Shown here piece by piece: positions 1-14,559 of a stretch of 64,000 nt of DNA. How positions within the stretch are numbered: position 1 is the first letter of the stretch; every line of letters starts with the position of its first letter. Location of the stretch: positions 3,422,501 to 3,486,500 of the forward strand of contig JAZGTH010000014.1 in assembly GCA_036877525.1 (NCBI GenBank). Direction: 5' to 3'. This DNA is from Chromobotia macracanthus. Lineage: Eukaryota; Chordata; Actinopteri; Cypriniformes; Botiidae. The notes beneath the pieces were generated by a model, which saw nothing but the letters and a program-made list of their open reading frames with translations, searched no databases and was not told the DNA's origin. The translations under genes and the position numbers were made by a program.

Positions 1-3000
1 TATGCAGAATTCAGACAAGGTGGATAGAAATGCATTTTTTTTAGCAGAAATTAATTCTCTGATCTAATCCCCTCGTCGGTTAGCCGTGCGTTCATTTACA
101 GGGCCCGTAAACGATGGAAGAGAAACAAGAACAAGGGAGTTTAATTATAATGCCATTCCACTCCTTCCACTGAGAGTTTAATTATTTTGGAGTGCTTGGA
201 GATTTCAGGATGATTCAATTTGGATTGTGTTTGCTATCTGGAGAGGCTGGCCGGGACTTGTGGTTTTTCTCCAATCAGCTTTAGGCTGCGTTTGCAGTGC
301 TGAAACTTATAGACTTTGGACAATGATGAAACTCTCAATGTTTTAGAATCTAATGAATTCAAGGAAAATGGCCTTGAAACGGATGATCCAACGTTTTTCT
401 TCCTTCAAGCAAATACAAATTATGCTACCGTGTGTTGATTTAAACCGCTCTGAGGGACTAAAACCCTTAAAGACAATAAAGGTGTTTAACGGAAGTTAAG
501 GGTTTTGATAATACTATAAAAGAGTTAAAGGAAGATGTCGGCACCTTCATTACCAGAAGCGTAATAAACTCTTTTCAGGACTGAGGACTAAAGTACTAAA
601 GACACAAGGTTGAAAAACAACAAACCTACTTATAAACTCGGATCAATTAATCCAGTTATTGTGAGAGTGTTTTATTCTAGTTTAATTTGTTTTGTAATTC
701 ATAAAGTTTACATCCCTAATTGTTTTAGTTTATGAGAACAAACTTGTTAGGTCATGCAAAGTTTATTGCTGACCCCTTAAGAAAATCGAATCAGTGTGAC
801 AGAACAGGCGGTGATGTATTGGTGTTTTCAAAATTAACTTTTCATACTCAAATAAGCCTCTCCTTATGCTTGCCTGCCTTGACTGGTTTGATGGATGGAT
901 ATTACTTTAAATGTGGAAAACGTTCTGGATTCTCTTTATCTCTCTCTCCCTCTCTTACACACACACAATGTGGCCCTGCCCTCCTTCATCTCTCACTCTC
1001 TCAATCTCTTGTTTTTTGACATTCAGGCCTGGTTGTTTACCCCCTGTCCGTGTTCTTGACGAATAATTGCCTCTCAGTGAAGCCCTTCCTGTTGGCTCTG
1101 CTCCTTCATCTTGCCTGGTAATTGAAACTATAGATTCTGGCATAGGCTGCTTTCCCTCTCTGTTAATAACACTCACCTTTTAAAACATTCACCTTGTCAT
1201 AGCCAGCAGAGGGCTGGAGTTTAATTACCATTTGTTATACCTGCAATGGATGGCCAGAGTCAAAGCGTTTGCTCTTTTGGGAATTGATATATTGTCATGT
1301 TTTATTTAATGTTAAAAATTGATAATGAAAAAGGAGAAAACAACAAATAGCAACAAATAGCCTGCAGTTGAATAAGTGCCATGCAAACTTTGTCTGCGAT
1401 CAGAAAGTGTTTAGTCTATCTTTTGCTGCTTTTGTGTAATAAGGCGGTTAGCCATGAATATGGAGATGGTGGATAGTAAAGCCATACTGTCAATCCAGGC
1501 TAACAAAGGATGTTGACTCATTGTGTTCTAATAATTATTCTAAAATCTATATACATAAAGGTTCAACAAAGTAACTCTAAGAGTGATACACTTTTACTTG
1601 TACAGTATATATATTCACAGTATAGTATTGAAGTGTAGGGTTTGTAAGGGTTTTGAAGTAGATTTTCCTCATTATCACCACCAGCAGCGTTTGTCCTTTA
1701 TTTATGATCCATGTTTTATTTAGGTGTCAGATATTTTAGAAAAACGGCACTGAAAGTAATGAATTAACAGAATAAAAGCTATTCTTATGGTCCTATCCGC
1801 TTTGTGTGATAGTGCTTTGGTTGGTAATTACAAAGATTAGTGTAAAGCTAACCTCTCCTTTTCTCTCTTGTGTCCTCTTCATAATATCATAAGGTTGTTG
1901 ATCAAAAATAATTATTGGGTTTCATAACACGGGTGATAAAGGGACGGATAAATATATCCTGTTTGCATTGGTTCTCTTTCATTGGAATTCAATGCTTCAT
2001 TACAGCATGGAACAATAGAACTGGGAGATGTTATTTACAGGAAACAGGTGACCATTTAAACTATAGCTCATGCGTTAAATCTTGAAACAGTTTTCATTAG
2101 GTAACCATTGTGGGAATATTTTTTCCCTCTTTCACCACATTGTGTGCTTAAAAATAATCACAGTTTTCTGTTTTTTAGACTTTTTTAGACTGACACACGG
2201 TAAACAGTATCAAAAACTGGTTGTACTAATTTTCTTTATTTTCCCTGTTAAAAGGTTTTTGTTTAAGTGGTATAATGTTGTTTGTGTTTATTTGATATAA
2301 TATGGCTTTAATCTTAATATGGCTTTAACGATTGACAACACTAATAAACCACACAACTTATTTCTGTATCTGTAATATTGTTTGTGTGTACTTCCGAGCA
2401 ATTGAGAGACATACTTACTCAAAAATAAGGGTTTCAGCAAACCAGTGTCTTGTTCACAGTATCAGTACTGATACTACAAGTCCTGCACTAACCTCCACTA
2501 TATGCCTGCTTGGCAGTTGTTAGTTTTCCATAGGATATATTGGCTTTGTTCTAAAACATAGTGAAGTGCCTATATCCACAGAAGTTTAGGGCTAGGCACC
2601 ATGATTCGAACTAAACTACCTTCTAAGATACAGTAACTTTTGGTCAAATTCTAAGGCAGCATTGCATGAATTGCTGATGATGGCAATCCCATAATGCATA
2701 GCAGCAATTTTAGTGAAAAGTCCACGAATGAAGTGAGAGGACATTAAGGTCCTTTTTTCTTAAAATACTGTCTTTAAAAGGAGCAGCCTGCTAGGTTTTT
2801 TCAACAGTGCAACAGAGTCGTTTCTCTTTTCATTTACGCCTTGGTACAAATGCGTTAAGTGGTAGTTATTGTTCAGACCATAATAACTGTATGCTGTCAC
2901 CTCAGAAATTGGCACAGGAGCTAAAAACAAAGCCCTGCGTTAATGAAGAGAAAATAAGGTAAATTAGTGTTACAGTTTTTGAATTTTGAAAGGACTGTGT

Positions 3001-4315
3001 TCCCTTTCGACTAAAGATAATGAATTCTAATGCAATCTTAGACTTGAGCCCCAATAATTAACTCTAAAGCGTGTGACAGACCTTTGAGTTAACATAGATG
3101 GAGTTCTTGTGGAAAGATGTTTGTATTGGTGCAGTATTACTGAAAGAATATTTGTGGTAAATTCTTATAGGTTAGTCTGACATCTGAATATTTCAAAGGT
3201 GACCAAGACTGAAGGTCAGGATTTCAAACAGGTAATTTTTCTTTCTGTTAAAGCTTTGAAGGTGAAAATATGGCATTGGTCATTATTCAGTCTTGATTAA
3301 ACTTCTGAAAAGATTGTGGTTATTAAAAAAGACCAATGTGCTTTGACCTTATACATGGAACTGGAACAGATAAAAGCCATTTAAGTTTTTTCTTGATCTG
3401 GTAAAATTGTTGCCAGATCAGATATATTTAGTCAAACACAAGTTGATTGTGTTGAGAGTTAGTTTGATTGATTGTTAGGTATTGTTAGTTGATTGCTAAT
3501 ACTACTGAAAATAGTGTAGCTTTTTATCTACTAGCCTTTGTAGAAGTAGTATAATGTTGCCTTCTGTATGCTGTGAGAAAGTAGGGCTGATCATTGTAAA
3601 TCAAAAGACTGTTCATTTACAGATGACTCCTCATCATCAGTGCTGTGAAATAGATGTCGAAAACAGACTTTAAACTGACTAAATCACACAATCTTTGTTA
3701 CAGGGTGACAATGGCCTTTCCAGATGGTAATGTGATCTCACTTTACAAGACATACAGCGTAGATTATTGAGAGAAGTGTGAAACATAAAAGCTGAATTAA
3801 ACACAAAAACAAATGAGATCTGAGGTAATGGACAGGTTTAGTTGTTAGATATAATACACAAACAGAGATGCTGTGTGTGTTTGTGTAATAGTTTACACGT
3901 TTCCCCTGATTCATTAAAACACAGGGAAAGACACGCTGAGCTGATGTCTGTTCCAAGGACAGCGCTACCATTAAGCAGTCACAACATTCATCAGTCAAAT
4001 TAGGAATGTTTTATTCAGCATAGAGAGAAAATGTAAATTCACAGACTCCTCTAAAGGTTATGTAAATAGCCAACAGTGTGCTCCCAGCACTGACAGAAAT
4101 GCCCACTCATTTATTAACTTCTTAATGAAGTCTTTGTTTTCTTTTACCTTCGGTTTGAATGGTCCGACTGCAGCATGGAGATCCCTGGAAGCTCTTGAAG
4201 AAACATGTAAAGAACGGTGGTGTACCTGCTTTCCTTTGCAGAATTTTGCCAAGGTGGCAAATCAAGATGCCTTTTGATGCCATTGTGGTCCAGTCTTTAT
4301 TCTGTTTACTTCATT
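1..4315. other. Non-coding stretch, no gene recognised
   Basis: AT-rich sequence without a convincing exon. Open frames at 732-1019 (+) and 955-1176 (-) run over CT/CA-rich low-complexity DNA. Short local duplications are visible, such as 'tatggcttta' repeated around 2292-2330 and 'caacaaatag' repeated near 1340. Nothing else could be supported. Confidence 0.6.
936..968. repeat. CT/CA microsatellite
   Basis: A short CT-rich tract passes into a (CA)n run. It creates the apparent serine/leucine-rich open frames on both strands here. Confidence 0.8.
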
Positions 4316-4766
4316 ATAGTTTACTAAAAAATGTAAGTTCTCATCATTTACTCGCCTCCAGACTCAACTCCAAAGCCTTATGACTGTCTTCCATGGATAA
4401 CAAAAGAAGCTTAGCAAAATGTCCTGGGTATTAAGTCGGGAAAATAGCAAAAAAACAAACAAAAATTGTTTATTTGACTTGTGTGCTATATATAACAAAA
4501 ATACTGAAATGTACTCTGAAATACTGTTAAAAATCATTGCATGCATTTCAGTATGGTGTGAAACAATGTCACTGATTTCTTATCTGGGACATTAAATGTC
4601 ATTTCTTTTTTTTTGGACGTGACGTTGACTTCAAACCTGGCACGACTTAACATGGCTATATCTGATTATGCAAGCACAAATTACATTTAAGTGAAGATTA
4701 TGGTAGAGTGTAAGACTCTCGGTGAGTAAATAACAGATACAATTTTAAATAAAACTATTCCTTTAA
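4316..4766. mobile_element. Decayed MITE-like DNA element
   Basis: The left part contains 'gttctcatcatttactcgcc' and the right part 'ggtgagtaaataacagatac' followed by 'actattcctttaa'. These match in inverted orientation the ends of a very abundant cyprinid non-autonomous DNA transposon, whose copies start near 'ttaaaggaatagttcaccc' and carry 'tgtcatcatttactcaccctc'. The interior still has the 'aacaaaagaag' stretch typical of that family. No transposase is present. The family assignment is from memory. Confidence 0.65.
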
Positions 4767-7700
4767 ATTCATTGCGTCAAACCAATGTGAAGATTTAGAT
4801 GCTCTAGTCAGTAGTCAGGCACCTTTGCAGAATGTCTTACTCTGTCTTGATTCAGTTGTGTAGATAAGGCTGAGAAGAGATGCTGTCTTCTGCTCCTTCA
4901 ATATTTATACATTTCCCAAGGGTCTATAGAAATCACCACCTACATTTATTTTCATAGACTTGTGTTCATCATAGCAAACCAAAGCATATGTTCTTCTGTG
5001 AATATTGTATTTTCTTGCTGTTCTCTGTCTTTGTTTTGCTCGTGCTGCTATAGTTCCTGACCACAAATGCGAAACCACCCACATCCCTTCCTACCTGAGT
5101 GAGCCAGTTCTTGTGTAGGAGCTGCCAGTGGTGATGAAGATGGATACAGGAAGCTGTAGGAACAGGTGTGAGGGATTGTCTACATAGACGTAGCATAGTT
5201 CTGTATAAACGCACTACATCTAATAGAGCCAGTCTGTCTGATACATGGTTACAGAACCTTGCCTTCTTATTTGTTACGTTATTTTTTTCTCGCCCTTGTA
5301 GACCCCTGAATTATAGTTGAGATGCTTGGTTTAAAAGTGACAAAATACTGCATGTTTCTATTTTCACACCAGAATGGACTATGAGTTGTCTTAAGGTTGT
5401 CCAAATTGGTGTTTATTTTGTCCTTTTCTCTTGTTGAGTGAAACCTCTGACATATACTCACACAATCATACATTTACACCATCCTAAAGCATTGTAGCTG
5501 GAAAATGGCAAACCCTTGAGTTTTTAAAATGGTTTGTTGAACAAATGTAAGCGCTGCTTTTGCACTCAAAATGAAGTAGTGTTTATTATTTTTTATACAG
5601 AACTTCCATGAAACTCTTTACTTTAAACTTTTAATGTATGTATCTCACTGAATGGTTGGAGGATTCAGTTAATTCCGAACTTTGACGGAGCTTCCACCCC
5701 CCCACCCTATTTCCTGCTCTTAAGAACATCCCAATTAGCTCCTTTACTGTAAAATGTTGTACAGGCTTGCAGTTTTCTCCCAGTGACAGGAATTAATTGG
5801 CAGTGATTTTAATGTGCCCAGTGCAGCTACCTAACAAAGCAGGACGTCTGCTTAACAACTCAGTTGAACCCTCTTCTGTTTTCAAAGTGAAACAGAAGTT
5901 AAAGAGAGAGGGGAAAATATCTGTTTACTCCATACTTATAATTTCTCTCAGAAGTGTGATTGTAGAATCCTGGGGCGATTGTCTGGTTTTGGTCTCAGTG
6001 TGCATGCAATTACTTTTAGATTGTTTTCAGCATTTTGTGTCACCCTGTGTACAGTTGAGTTTTTTTTGTAATGTCCAGATCCAAACTTTCCAAAACCATG
6101 AATCCAGGATTATAGAATTAACAAGATGCTGCAGTTGTGTTACTATGAATGGAGGAAAGTGCAACACTAAATATGTCTGCTATATGTCTGCTCTAGTAAA
6201 TAAAGCCCCACCTTACAGTAGAATTAGCCAATCATCAGTCGCTAACACAAACGAATCTTTGGGGGAGGGGCTTGTTACAGAGTTTTTGCAAGGTATTTCA
6301 CAGCCTGTGCGCATGTGCAGTAGCTGAAGCGACCTGGAAACACTGTCTTTATAATACAATTTGCACTTAAGAAACAATGTGTGATGCAGTTAAGGTCAGG
6401 TTTAATAGCTGATCAGAAATATATTGTTTTATTGTGACCTCAGCCAGCGATTTCAGAGATATCTGTCTTCCCCCATTCCAGTAGATAAGACTTGGTCTTG
6501 TATGACTGAAATAGCTGCATATTGTGTTGCACAGATGGCCACTGAGTGCTAAGACTTTGCCACAGGTCTGAAGAACGTGCTGGTCAACAGTTAGTGAACT
6601 GCATATGCTTATTTAATATTGACACGCGTCCGTAAAGGATTTTGGCTCAGTACTTGAATATAAATAGAACTTTAGGAAGGGCAAATGGATCAATAACTGG
6701 ACCCTATTAAGGCAGGTCCTGAAATTAGATATGCAAACAAAACATTCATGAAAAACACTTCACACACACAGCTTTAAACTCACACACTTTTGGACAATGT
6801 AGACACAACACCATGCACTGTTCTAGCGTAGATGTCAGTGGAGTCTCGGGGTCTTAAGCTGTGGTCACAGCAAGTGTTTCTCATGGCCGAGACTAGTGAA
6901 ATGAAAAGCTCAGCGGTTGCCAGATTGACTTGCTTTATTAGTCCAAACTTGGGGCTTTTTCTGTGGTCTTGGTGGGAGATGCAGTGTCATTCTGTTCGCC
7001 TCTTAATTCTCTTGACCAGCGGGTAGCTGAGAGGTCACCACTGGACATCGGCAAGCAATCAAAACCGCATTTACTTGTCTAAACCCTGTGTCACATCAAC
7101 ACTGGAGGGTGTCCCCAAAACTAATTTGCTTCAGGAGGGAAAGGGTAAGCTCGGGCGACCGGCGATGTGAAGTGACCAGTGAAGAACATTCTGGAGTTCA
7201 GCAGGGCTTTTCATCTGTGTTATTGAGACTTTGTGAGCTGATCCATCTCTGGCTCCTTGTCTAACTCTGCTTCTCTGTGCAGACGTGCTGTTTTTTATTC
7301 GACTAGATATGGAAAACTAGTGTCCTTCCATCGCCATCTTTACTTTCAATCTTTGAGCATTTCCTGAATGTGAATGTGACTAATATTGTTAGGCCTAAAT
7401 AAAATACTGTGTATGTGTTCATGCACTTTTGTTTGGTTTGTTGCTGGATTTGTATTTCCTGTATGTACCTGTAATCACATCCTGGTGAGAAGTGAAAGAT
7501 GCTGTTTATTATGAACACAAAAAGCCTACCTTTTCCTTGCAAAATGTTGTCTGCTGCCCCCCTGGCAACTAGAGGAAAGCATTCATTATTTGTGAGGGTG
7601 CATTGCATTTTTCATTTCATGTTGTAACATTTTCTACCTTGCTTACCTGCTACGCTGTATTTTCTTCTGATAATGTAGAAAAAGGTGTAAAATGTAAGAA

Positions 7701-10179
7701 CAGGGTTAGTGAAGAATGTACGAATATTTGATGCTGTGTTTTGCCTGGTTTTCACCTGCACAATCTTGTTGAATTTTTTGCATGTTGTTATATGCACAAA
7801 AATTCTGTAAAACTGCTACTTCTGTAAAAGTTGGGTCACATCTCTTAGACAGCAGCTTGTGCGTTTCTCAAGCTTAGAGAGCACTTTCCTTGCCCTCAGG
7901 AGTCTTTCAAGTGTACCTCTGTGCTGAAACACCTCGCCTTGCCCTCAGGATAGTCCATTTTTATAATGTCTTTATGCGGCTAATCATACATTACTGTGCT
8001 AATTATCTTTTGCCATTGAACTGCCTTTGAAAGGTTGCGTGTGGGACATGTGCAGTACTCAGAGGAGCCCAAGGTGAGGTTGAAGGGGACCTATCCACTC
8101 CTAAATTCCTCATATCCTCGTTTATGAACTCGAGGTTTATCATGAGATATTTGGGATATGTTTCCTCTTGTTACACAGAGAAATGGTCTTTGTTATCAGA
8201 GAGAAGATGAAAGTAAATGTCAGTCCTATTACAGGTCCTCTGGCAATATTTCACAAATTCTGTCTCCATTTGTAGACAGCTGACCTCAGTGGATTCCAGG
8301 CAGGAATTAGGGTCTATCTGCTATAAGACCATGATAAAAGTGATGGTGAGATTTTGCTATAATCTCTTAATTCCTGACACATAGGTGCCATGACTGTATG
8401 TGACACAAAATTTATATTCTTTATCTCTTTTATTTATGGCGTTATTAAAGTACTTGACATTTTTGTGCCTTTTAATTGTAGCTCACCTCTTGCCTCTTAA
8501 GTTATGGCTTAATCTAAATGTCTTGAAGTTCACAGAGCTTGCGCAGATCTTTTCTTTGAAAGGACAAGAACCTTAGAAGGTGTAACAAATTGAACAGATA
8601 TGATTCTATGTTTTGGATTAAATTGCTGGGCCAGGAACATGGTAAGAAATTCGTGCCCTGTTAAATTTTTCCCTTTAGTGTTTAAGATAAAAAATTATTT
8701 GGTACTTAGAAAGCTTTAGTAACCCAAATGTAACAGATTATACATGGATATTAACGTTAAAAGTAAACGTTAAAAGTAAAGAAAGTCAAGCCTAATGTTT
8801 TCAAAGTTATACACAAGTAAATTTTATACAGAGATCATTAACTATGGAAAACTTTGAATTGTGGAACATAAGGTTAGAGGTTAGGGAAGATGGGTGAGAT
8901 CAATTTGGACTGATTGAAAGGTGGTTTATCACTGCAGAACGCTTTAAGTTTCATTTGTCATGGTTTAATGGATCATGAAAACCATGAAGCACAAGATGAA
9001 GTTATTCTTGTGGGAATTTATTTTTTATTTACGATCCAAGAATTTTATAATCCGTTTTGAAATCCAACATTTAACTTAAATTGGTAAATGTAAATGGATC
9101 TCACTGAGGGAGTTTTCAGAAACATCTGCACCCGCCTGTTTTTCAGTGCTATGATTAATGTGACTGTGTTCACGAGAAATCTGCATATATTATGCATATA
9201 TTTCTTCTCCCCCTCCTCATAGTCTATTCATAGTTATATTAATACTTTAAGTACTGTTGAACTGCCTGGGAACAACTAGAGGAAAAAAGATACATGAATA
9301 ATTGTCTCTAGTTTTTAATCTTGAAAAGCTGCACCTGATAGTAAGTAATGTAAGCCCTTCAGTCAACATAGCAAGTCAGTCAACAAAGTTATTTTCAATG
9401 ACGATTGCGCAGCTGTTTGCCTTTAGTAAAGCTGCAGATTTCACCTTCGAACACTTCCAGGTAGTTTGCTTGTGCAACACCTGTTTACTTAATCGTACTA
9501 CTAAAAAAGCGTTCCATTCCTGCCGACTAATTGCGCATGTGGTCGCTGTCCGCCATTTGAGGAGTCTTGTTCACAGAAAGGTATTACAACAGTTCACATG
9601 TTCCTTTATAAGAAAGAGCTGTTTTGTCATAATAACACACCCCCTGTGGTGTTCAGGAGATAATTGCCGGATAAATGTGTTTTTTGAACATTGCAGGTGT
9701 AGAATGAAATAAGTCAAGCACAATCTTAATCAGATAGGGCTCTCTCTTTCAGCATCATGCTAACACTACTGAAAGAGTTTGTAGTTCTTCAACTCAAACC
9801 AAGGAAAAAAAGAATAAAGGTGGCAAGTTGTTTCTTCCACTCGTTCAATTTGTTTTAGTATCTTTCTTCAGAAATTGCTGCTTTTTTCTGGCTTCCCTAC
9901 AGTCCCATGACACACTAACTCCCATAAGCACAGTTCTGTTATTTCCTCCAAGGTTTCAGGAGGCCATGATAGCCTTTCCACAAATCTATTCTCAACTGTG
10001 AGTTTGCTGTTGGTGAAAGACAGTGTTTGCAAACCAATTACTTAAATGGAGGAAAAAGGAACACCTTTCTGATTTGTATTTCAGTGCATGTGATAAATTC
10101 TTTATCTCATAATTACACTGTAGCTTTGGTAATGGAGTGTATTTTTAATGAATCAGACTTCTGCATGTCAATGAGGTTA
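4767..10179. other. Non-coding stretch, no gene recognised
   Basis: No splice-bounded coding segment was recognised. The longest open frame in the window (5797-6327, +) is cysteine/serine-rich with no family resemblance. Its 3' part (6190-6360) includes 'aaagccccaccttacagtag', which looks like an old repeat. The frame at 9302-9712 (+) likewise lacks a recognisable domain. Confidence 0.55.
8744..8790. repeat. Short tandem duplication
   Basis: 'acgttaaaagtaa' occurs twice in tandem. This is a local duplication without an obvious role. Confidence 0.5.
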
Positions 10180-10180
10180 A

Positions 10181-10222
<42 letters not shown>
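10180..10222. repeat. (GA)n microsatellite
   Basis: A run of GA dinucleotides interrupted once by 'aa'. It produces an Arg/Glu-rich false open frame. Confidence 0.9.
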
Positions 10223-10223
<1 letters not shown>

Positions 10224-12852
10224 CACATGCAATTAAAAGCACAATTGTGGGGCCCATTTTAACTGACCGCACAGTTCTTTAGAATAGATGTGTCTGGTTC
10301 TGTGACTAGGTTGGCCTAATAATGCTGTTAATTATTTTCATTGTGGGCCACTCTCACACCTCATGTAATGAGAGTATTCATTTATTATCTGCTGTCCAAA
10401 TGTAGAAACCATCACTGCTTTTATTTCTGATAATATATGATTGTGTGCCTACATAAGATGCCCATTTTAAAATAAGCAACCACAATAACAAATACAAAAA
10501 ACAAAAAGGTAACATGTGCCGTCTACCCTGACAGGTTCTACAGTATGTTACTGTAGGTCATACTGTAATTCAAAACCAGCAGAGGCTCATCATGATATAC
10601 AGAGAGTTGACATGGGCGTCACGTCCACTTTTCATTGTTTCCTCCTCATTTTTTTTTGTAGAGTGAAGACATAAAGAGAGACAGAATTATCTCAGTGCGT
10701 TTCATAGATGCTCCCCACTCCCGATTGTTCAGTATAATGAGAGGTAATAGGTTGAAAAACGGTACACTGTAGGGCAGCGTATGATGAGACACACGTGGTT
10801 TTGGAACTGGGCTTCAATACAATGCCCACACTCTCCTCTCTCATCTCAATGAGGTGGCTATTCAATAAGAATGTTCTTTTCAGCACAGTGTAGAAGACGA
10901 ACCAAGGCTTTCCGTATGTCTGAGGAGATCCCAGCCTGTCAAGTTTTTGAAATGTGTTCATGTGTATGTGTACATACTAGCAAGCTGTCAGACGTTTTGT
11001 GGTTTAGGGGGTGGTATGTTTGGATATTGCTTTCTATTCTATGTGTGTGAGTTTGCTTATTTCTTCGTTTGTCAGTTTTGATGGCCCTCGTATGGATGTG
11101 CTGCAGACTCTGAGAAACATCAGGCCTGGCTTTCCTGCACTCACTTTATAAATTGGATTTTGAAGGATGTAGGCGTAGATTGGAGAGTGGTGCGATTGTC
11201 TGGCATGTTTGGTTGTGTTTGTTTGTATATTCAGGCACAGATTGGCACACGCTTGTAATACAAACAGCACGTTTTTGAGAGCTATGTAATTATCAGAATC
11301 TGTACAAATTCAAATCCGTTTTCAGAAACACACATTAAACAGAACAAGACCGGTAGACATCTGTAATTGGAGAGAGAGGTGTGATGGGTGGGTGCTGTAT
11401 TTTGTCCCCAGTTTCAGGTCATTAGTTTGGTGGTGTGTGTGGAGGTACCTGCAACCGGTATCGATCAAACCATTTTCTGTGCACCGTTAATGGAGCCTCA
11501 ACGGTTTCCAGATTCCAATTGCTGCTGAAGCCACAATTAAAATGATTGATTGTTAAACGGATCGATGATTAACAGAGTTAAACAAATGCCTGCCCATCAA
11601 CAATTGTACAAAGCAAACAAAGAAAGCTAAACGCCTCCTAATTGTTCCTGACTGTAGACTGTTATCTGTTTACAATATAGGCTATAAAACATCATGCTGG
11701 TCTCAGCATCGCATCGGTGAATTGATGGAGTAAAATTGTGATGCCTTTCATTAAGTTGCGTCCATATTCTTTACTTTTTGTGGTGATAGTACTGACATTT
11801 TATTAATTTAGCATCCCTGTGATCTAAGAAAAAAGTAACATTATTCACATCTACATTGGAACTGGATGCTACAGTGTTGCTCTGAACCTTAAAATTATTT
11901 TTTTAATGACTTGGAGCAGAGAGAATGACTTGGAGCCCAGTCTTTATCAACAAGGACTCAGTCTCTCCAGTGCTTTTATCAGTTAAAATGTGTAATAGCC
12001 ATGAGACATGGAGATAAAAACCTTTCCTATAATTCAGCCTTTTCAAAGTGCCACTGAATGCATGTTTAAGTCTGAATGAAGAATGAAGCATTTCAAGTGT
12101 TCATTGTATACATTTTCTCTAAGGACATTTTCTCACATATTTGAATATTCTTACACACTTTATTGTCAGACTGTGACATGTTTGCAAGTTGTTATTTTTC
12201 TCAAGTTGTTATTTTAGGTTAGTGATATAATTTAATCTTGTCCGTTCAGGTGTAAAACACATCAGGATCTAGCACAGTTTTTTGTAACCTCTAGATGGCA
12301 GTGAAGAGCTATAGACACCGGCCCAGCACCAGTGAATGATCATGTACTGCAGTGAGTCAGTGACATGGACCCTTGATATGCAGCCAGGCTGGTGAAGTAC
12401 ACTACTGTAGTATTTCTGTGTTTTGAAAAATTGTGTTTGATAGAGTTATTAGTTTTTTTTTTTGATAGAGAGCATTTAATGGGAGACAGAATATATAAGG
12501 GTTGTGTCTAAAAATTGTCACTGTTTTGGCACAGTGCAATTGCAGAGTTTGACCGAAGTCTCCACTGGGATCGAACTCTTTCTCCTAATAAAACATGCTT
12601 GCTCTGGTAGTCCATCACCTCAGCTGGATGACAGTGTTGTCTTGTTCCTAAATCAAAGATGATGATGTTCAATTATTTTAAATTTGAACAGTTGCAGTTT
12701 GTTATCAAGTTATTTCATGTTATGGTTGGTTGTTTTTTTAACTGTTTTGCCTTGATTTGTTTATTTCTTGTGCCATTGTTTTATCATTTTATTTTTGAAG
12801 AAGCACAGAACTTACAACTGCTGTCATAAATACTGGTTGTGGTTCTTGTCTT

Positions 12853-12854
<2 letters not shown>
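10223..12854. other. Non-coding stretch, no gene recognised
   Basis: No exon recognised. Minus-strand open frames at 10692-10961 and 11034-11270 show no known domain or codon pattern. A possible SINE head fragment near 12556 is listed separately. Confidence 0.5.
12556..12632 (-). mobile_element. Possible tRNA-derived SINE fragment
   Basis: On the minus strand a polymerase III B-box-like motif 'agttcgatccc' (12567-12577) follows an A-box-like 'agctgaggtgatgg'. Spacing and order resemble a tRNA-derived SINE head. No full tail is seen, so the call is tentative. Confidence 0.35.

Positions 12855-12884
<30 letters not shown>
12855..12884. repeat. (TC)n microsatellite
   Basis: Uninterrupted TC dinucleotide run. 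Confidence 0.9.
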
Positions 12885-12887
<3 letters not shown>

Positions 12888-14559
12888 CTTCCTCTGCATG
12901 CACAAATGAAGGTCAGCGGTATCTGACACTGTTTTGGAAATGGAAATTTACAGACTAATGGCAGTGTTGTTCCATTTGCGAGGAGTCAGTGCGTCTAATT
13001 GAATATAGATCACGGAACAATTCTCAGATTTGACTTTAACTCTGACGGGCTAGCCGTAAACCGAGATGGTGGTTTAATACACACGATCAGAACATTAGAA
13101 AGTGGGATGGAGAGAGAGAATAAAAGAAAGAGAAAATGAAGAAAAGAAGTCCTCTCCTGGGCCCAAATAGTCAGGCCCCAGAGCTCTTAATTATATCAGA
13201 AGACTAAAATGAGAGCTGAGCCAATGCCGCTGTGTTCATTTGCATTATGCATTAAGGTTAGCCTTTGTGTTGATGAAGAGGGCTGTTTCACTTCTCCTTT
13301 ACTTCCGCTCTTAGCCTTAATGTCATCTCTATAGGCACTAAATGGAGAAGTTCCCGTGTGGTTTGTTTCTTAATAATGCCATGTCCTGTTTACACTGTAC
13401 AGACCTCTTACTTGCACCAGAAAATATGATGAATCATTAGGACAGGACAGAAGAGTGAATGAATAGAAATGGACAAGAGAGAGGAAATGGACAATGCAAC
13501 TAGAGGACATTGTGCCTTGGTACAAAAAGACACTGACATTCTCACTCATTAAAGACCCAAAACGCACATTCTCTTCCGAGCCTTAGATCTTGTTTTCTCT
13601 CCAGCCGAAGTGGCCCTTTGTGTCTGATATCAGGATGTGGACATCCATTCTCTCTGTGGAGTCTGTAATTGGGAGTCAACAGGTCATCCGGGCAAACATA
13701 TTCCTTATGAATCCATCTGGGAGACTAATACTGCACAGAGTAACCCAAAAGGATAACATTTATTTGGAAAGAGACACATATTAAACTCCACAGATGAAAG
13801 GAGCACATATATTTTTCAGAGTTTGTGCTGAGGTGCAGTTTAAGAGAGAAAACCACATTAAATGCCAGTACCTCCTGGAAAAGCCTGGGGCGAAACACTT
13901 TTCAAATCACAACTGTGCCGGAAGAAACTTGTGTACTGCTGCTTCACAACCAGTTTTCAACGAGATGAAGTCTTGAAATAAATTAAGATGGTACGCTTGA
14001 ATTTGAAATAAAATTCATGTCATCGCAATCCAGATTGCTTTAAGGTCTAAAATGTGTCTTCCCCATTGAGTTCTGAAACTACTAAGTCATACATTTTTTA
14101 GTCACATAGCAGTGGAGAGTAGTAGAGCTCTCACACCTTTAGATCTTTTGCCTTAATTCCTTTTGAATTTCTATGACACTTCCCAGTTTACCCTTCAGTT
14201 CAGCATTATGCTTTAATCATTATACAACAAATTTCCAGATAATGAAAAATTAGCAACTGCTTCCAAGTGCTGGGTGTGTTGAGGCCAAAGTCTGCATCCC
14301 TCTGGTGTAAGATTATTCCATAATCATTAAAGGCTGTTTTGCTGGATGGCATTCAGTGAGCGTGTCTCTGGGCTTCATGTGTCTCAGGGTTCGTTGGGTA
14401 ATGATGATTTGGCTCATTATGAACCATAACGTGAACCAAGGGAAAAACTAGCCCAGAAATGACACTCAGGAAAAGACCTGGGCAGACAGCCATGTTTCCT
14501 AGGGATTGACCACCCAGATGTGTGCTTTCTTAAACCTGCCACACACACACATTTACTTT
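12885..14559. other. Non-coding stretch with a CNE-like patch
   Basis: No gene recognised. The part from about 13150 to 13345 has mixed base composition, an octamer-like 'atttgcat' and homeodomain-type TAAT cores. That looks like a conserved non-coding element, but conservation cannot be tested here. Confidence 0.4.

Noticed and set aside
5797..6327. Longest open frame (176 codons, +)
   Set aside because: Starts without context, shows no domain or periodicity, is Cys/Ser-rich in the manner of AT-rich non-coding DNA, and ends over a repeat-like segment.
9302..9712. 136-codon open frame (+)
   Set aside because: No family resemblance, no splice-site support and low-complexity neighbours. Probably chance or an old repeat.
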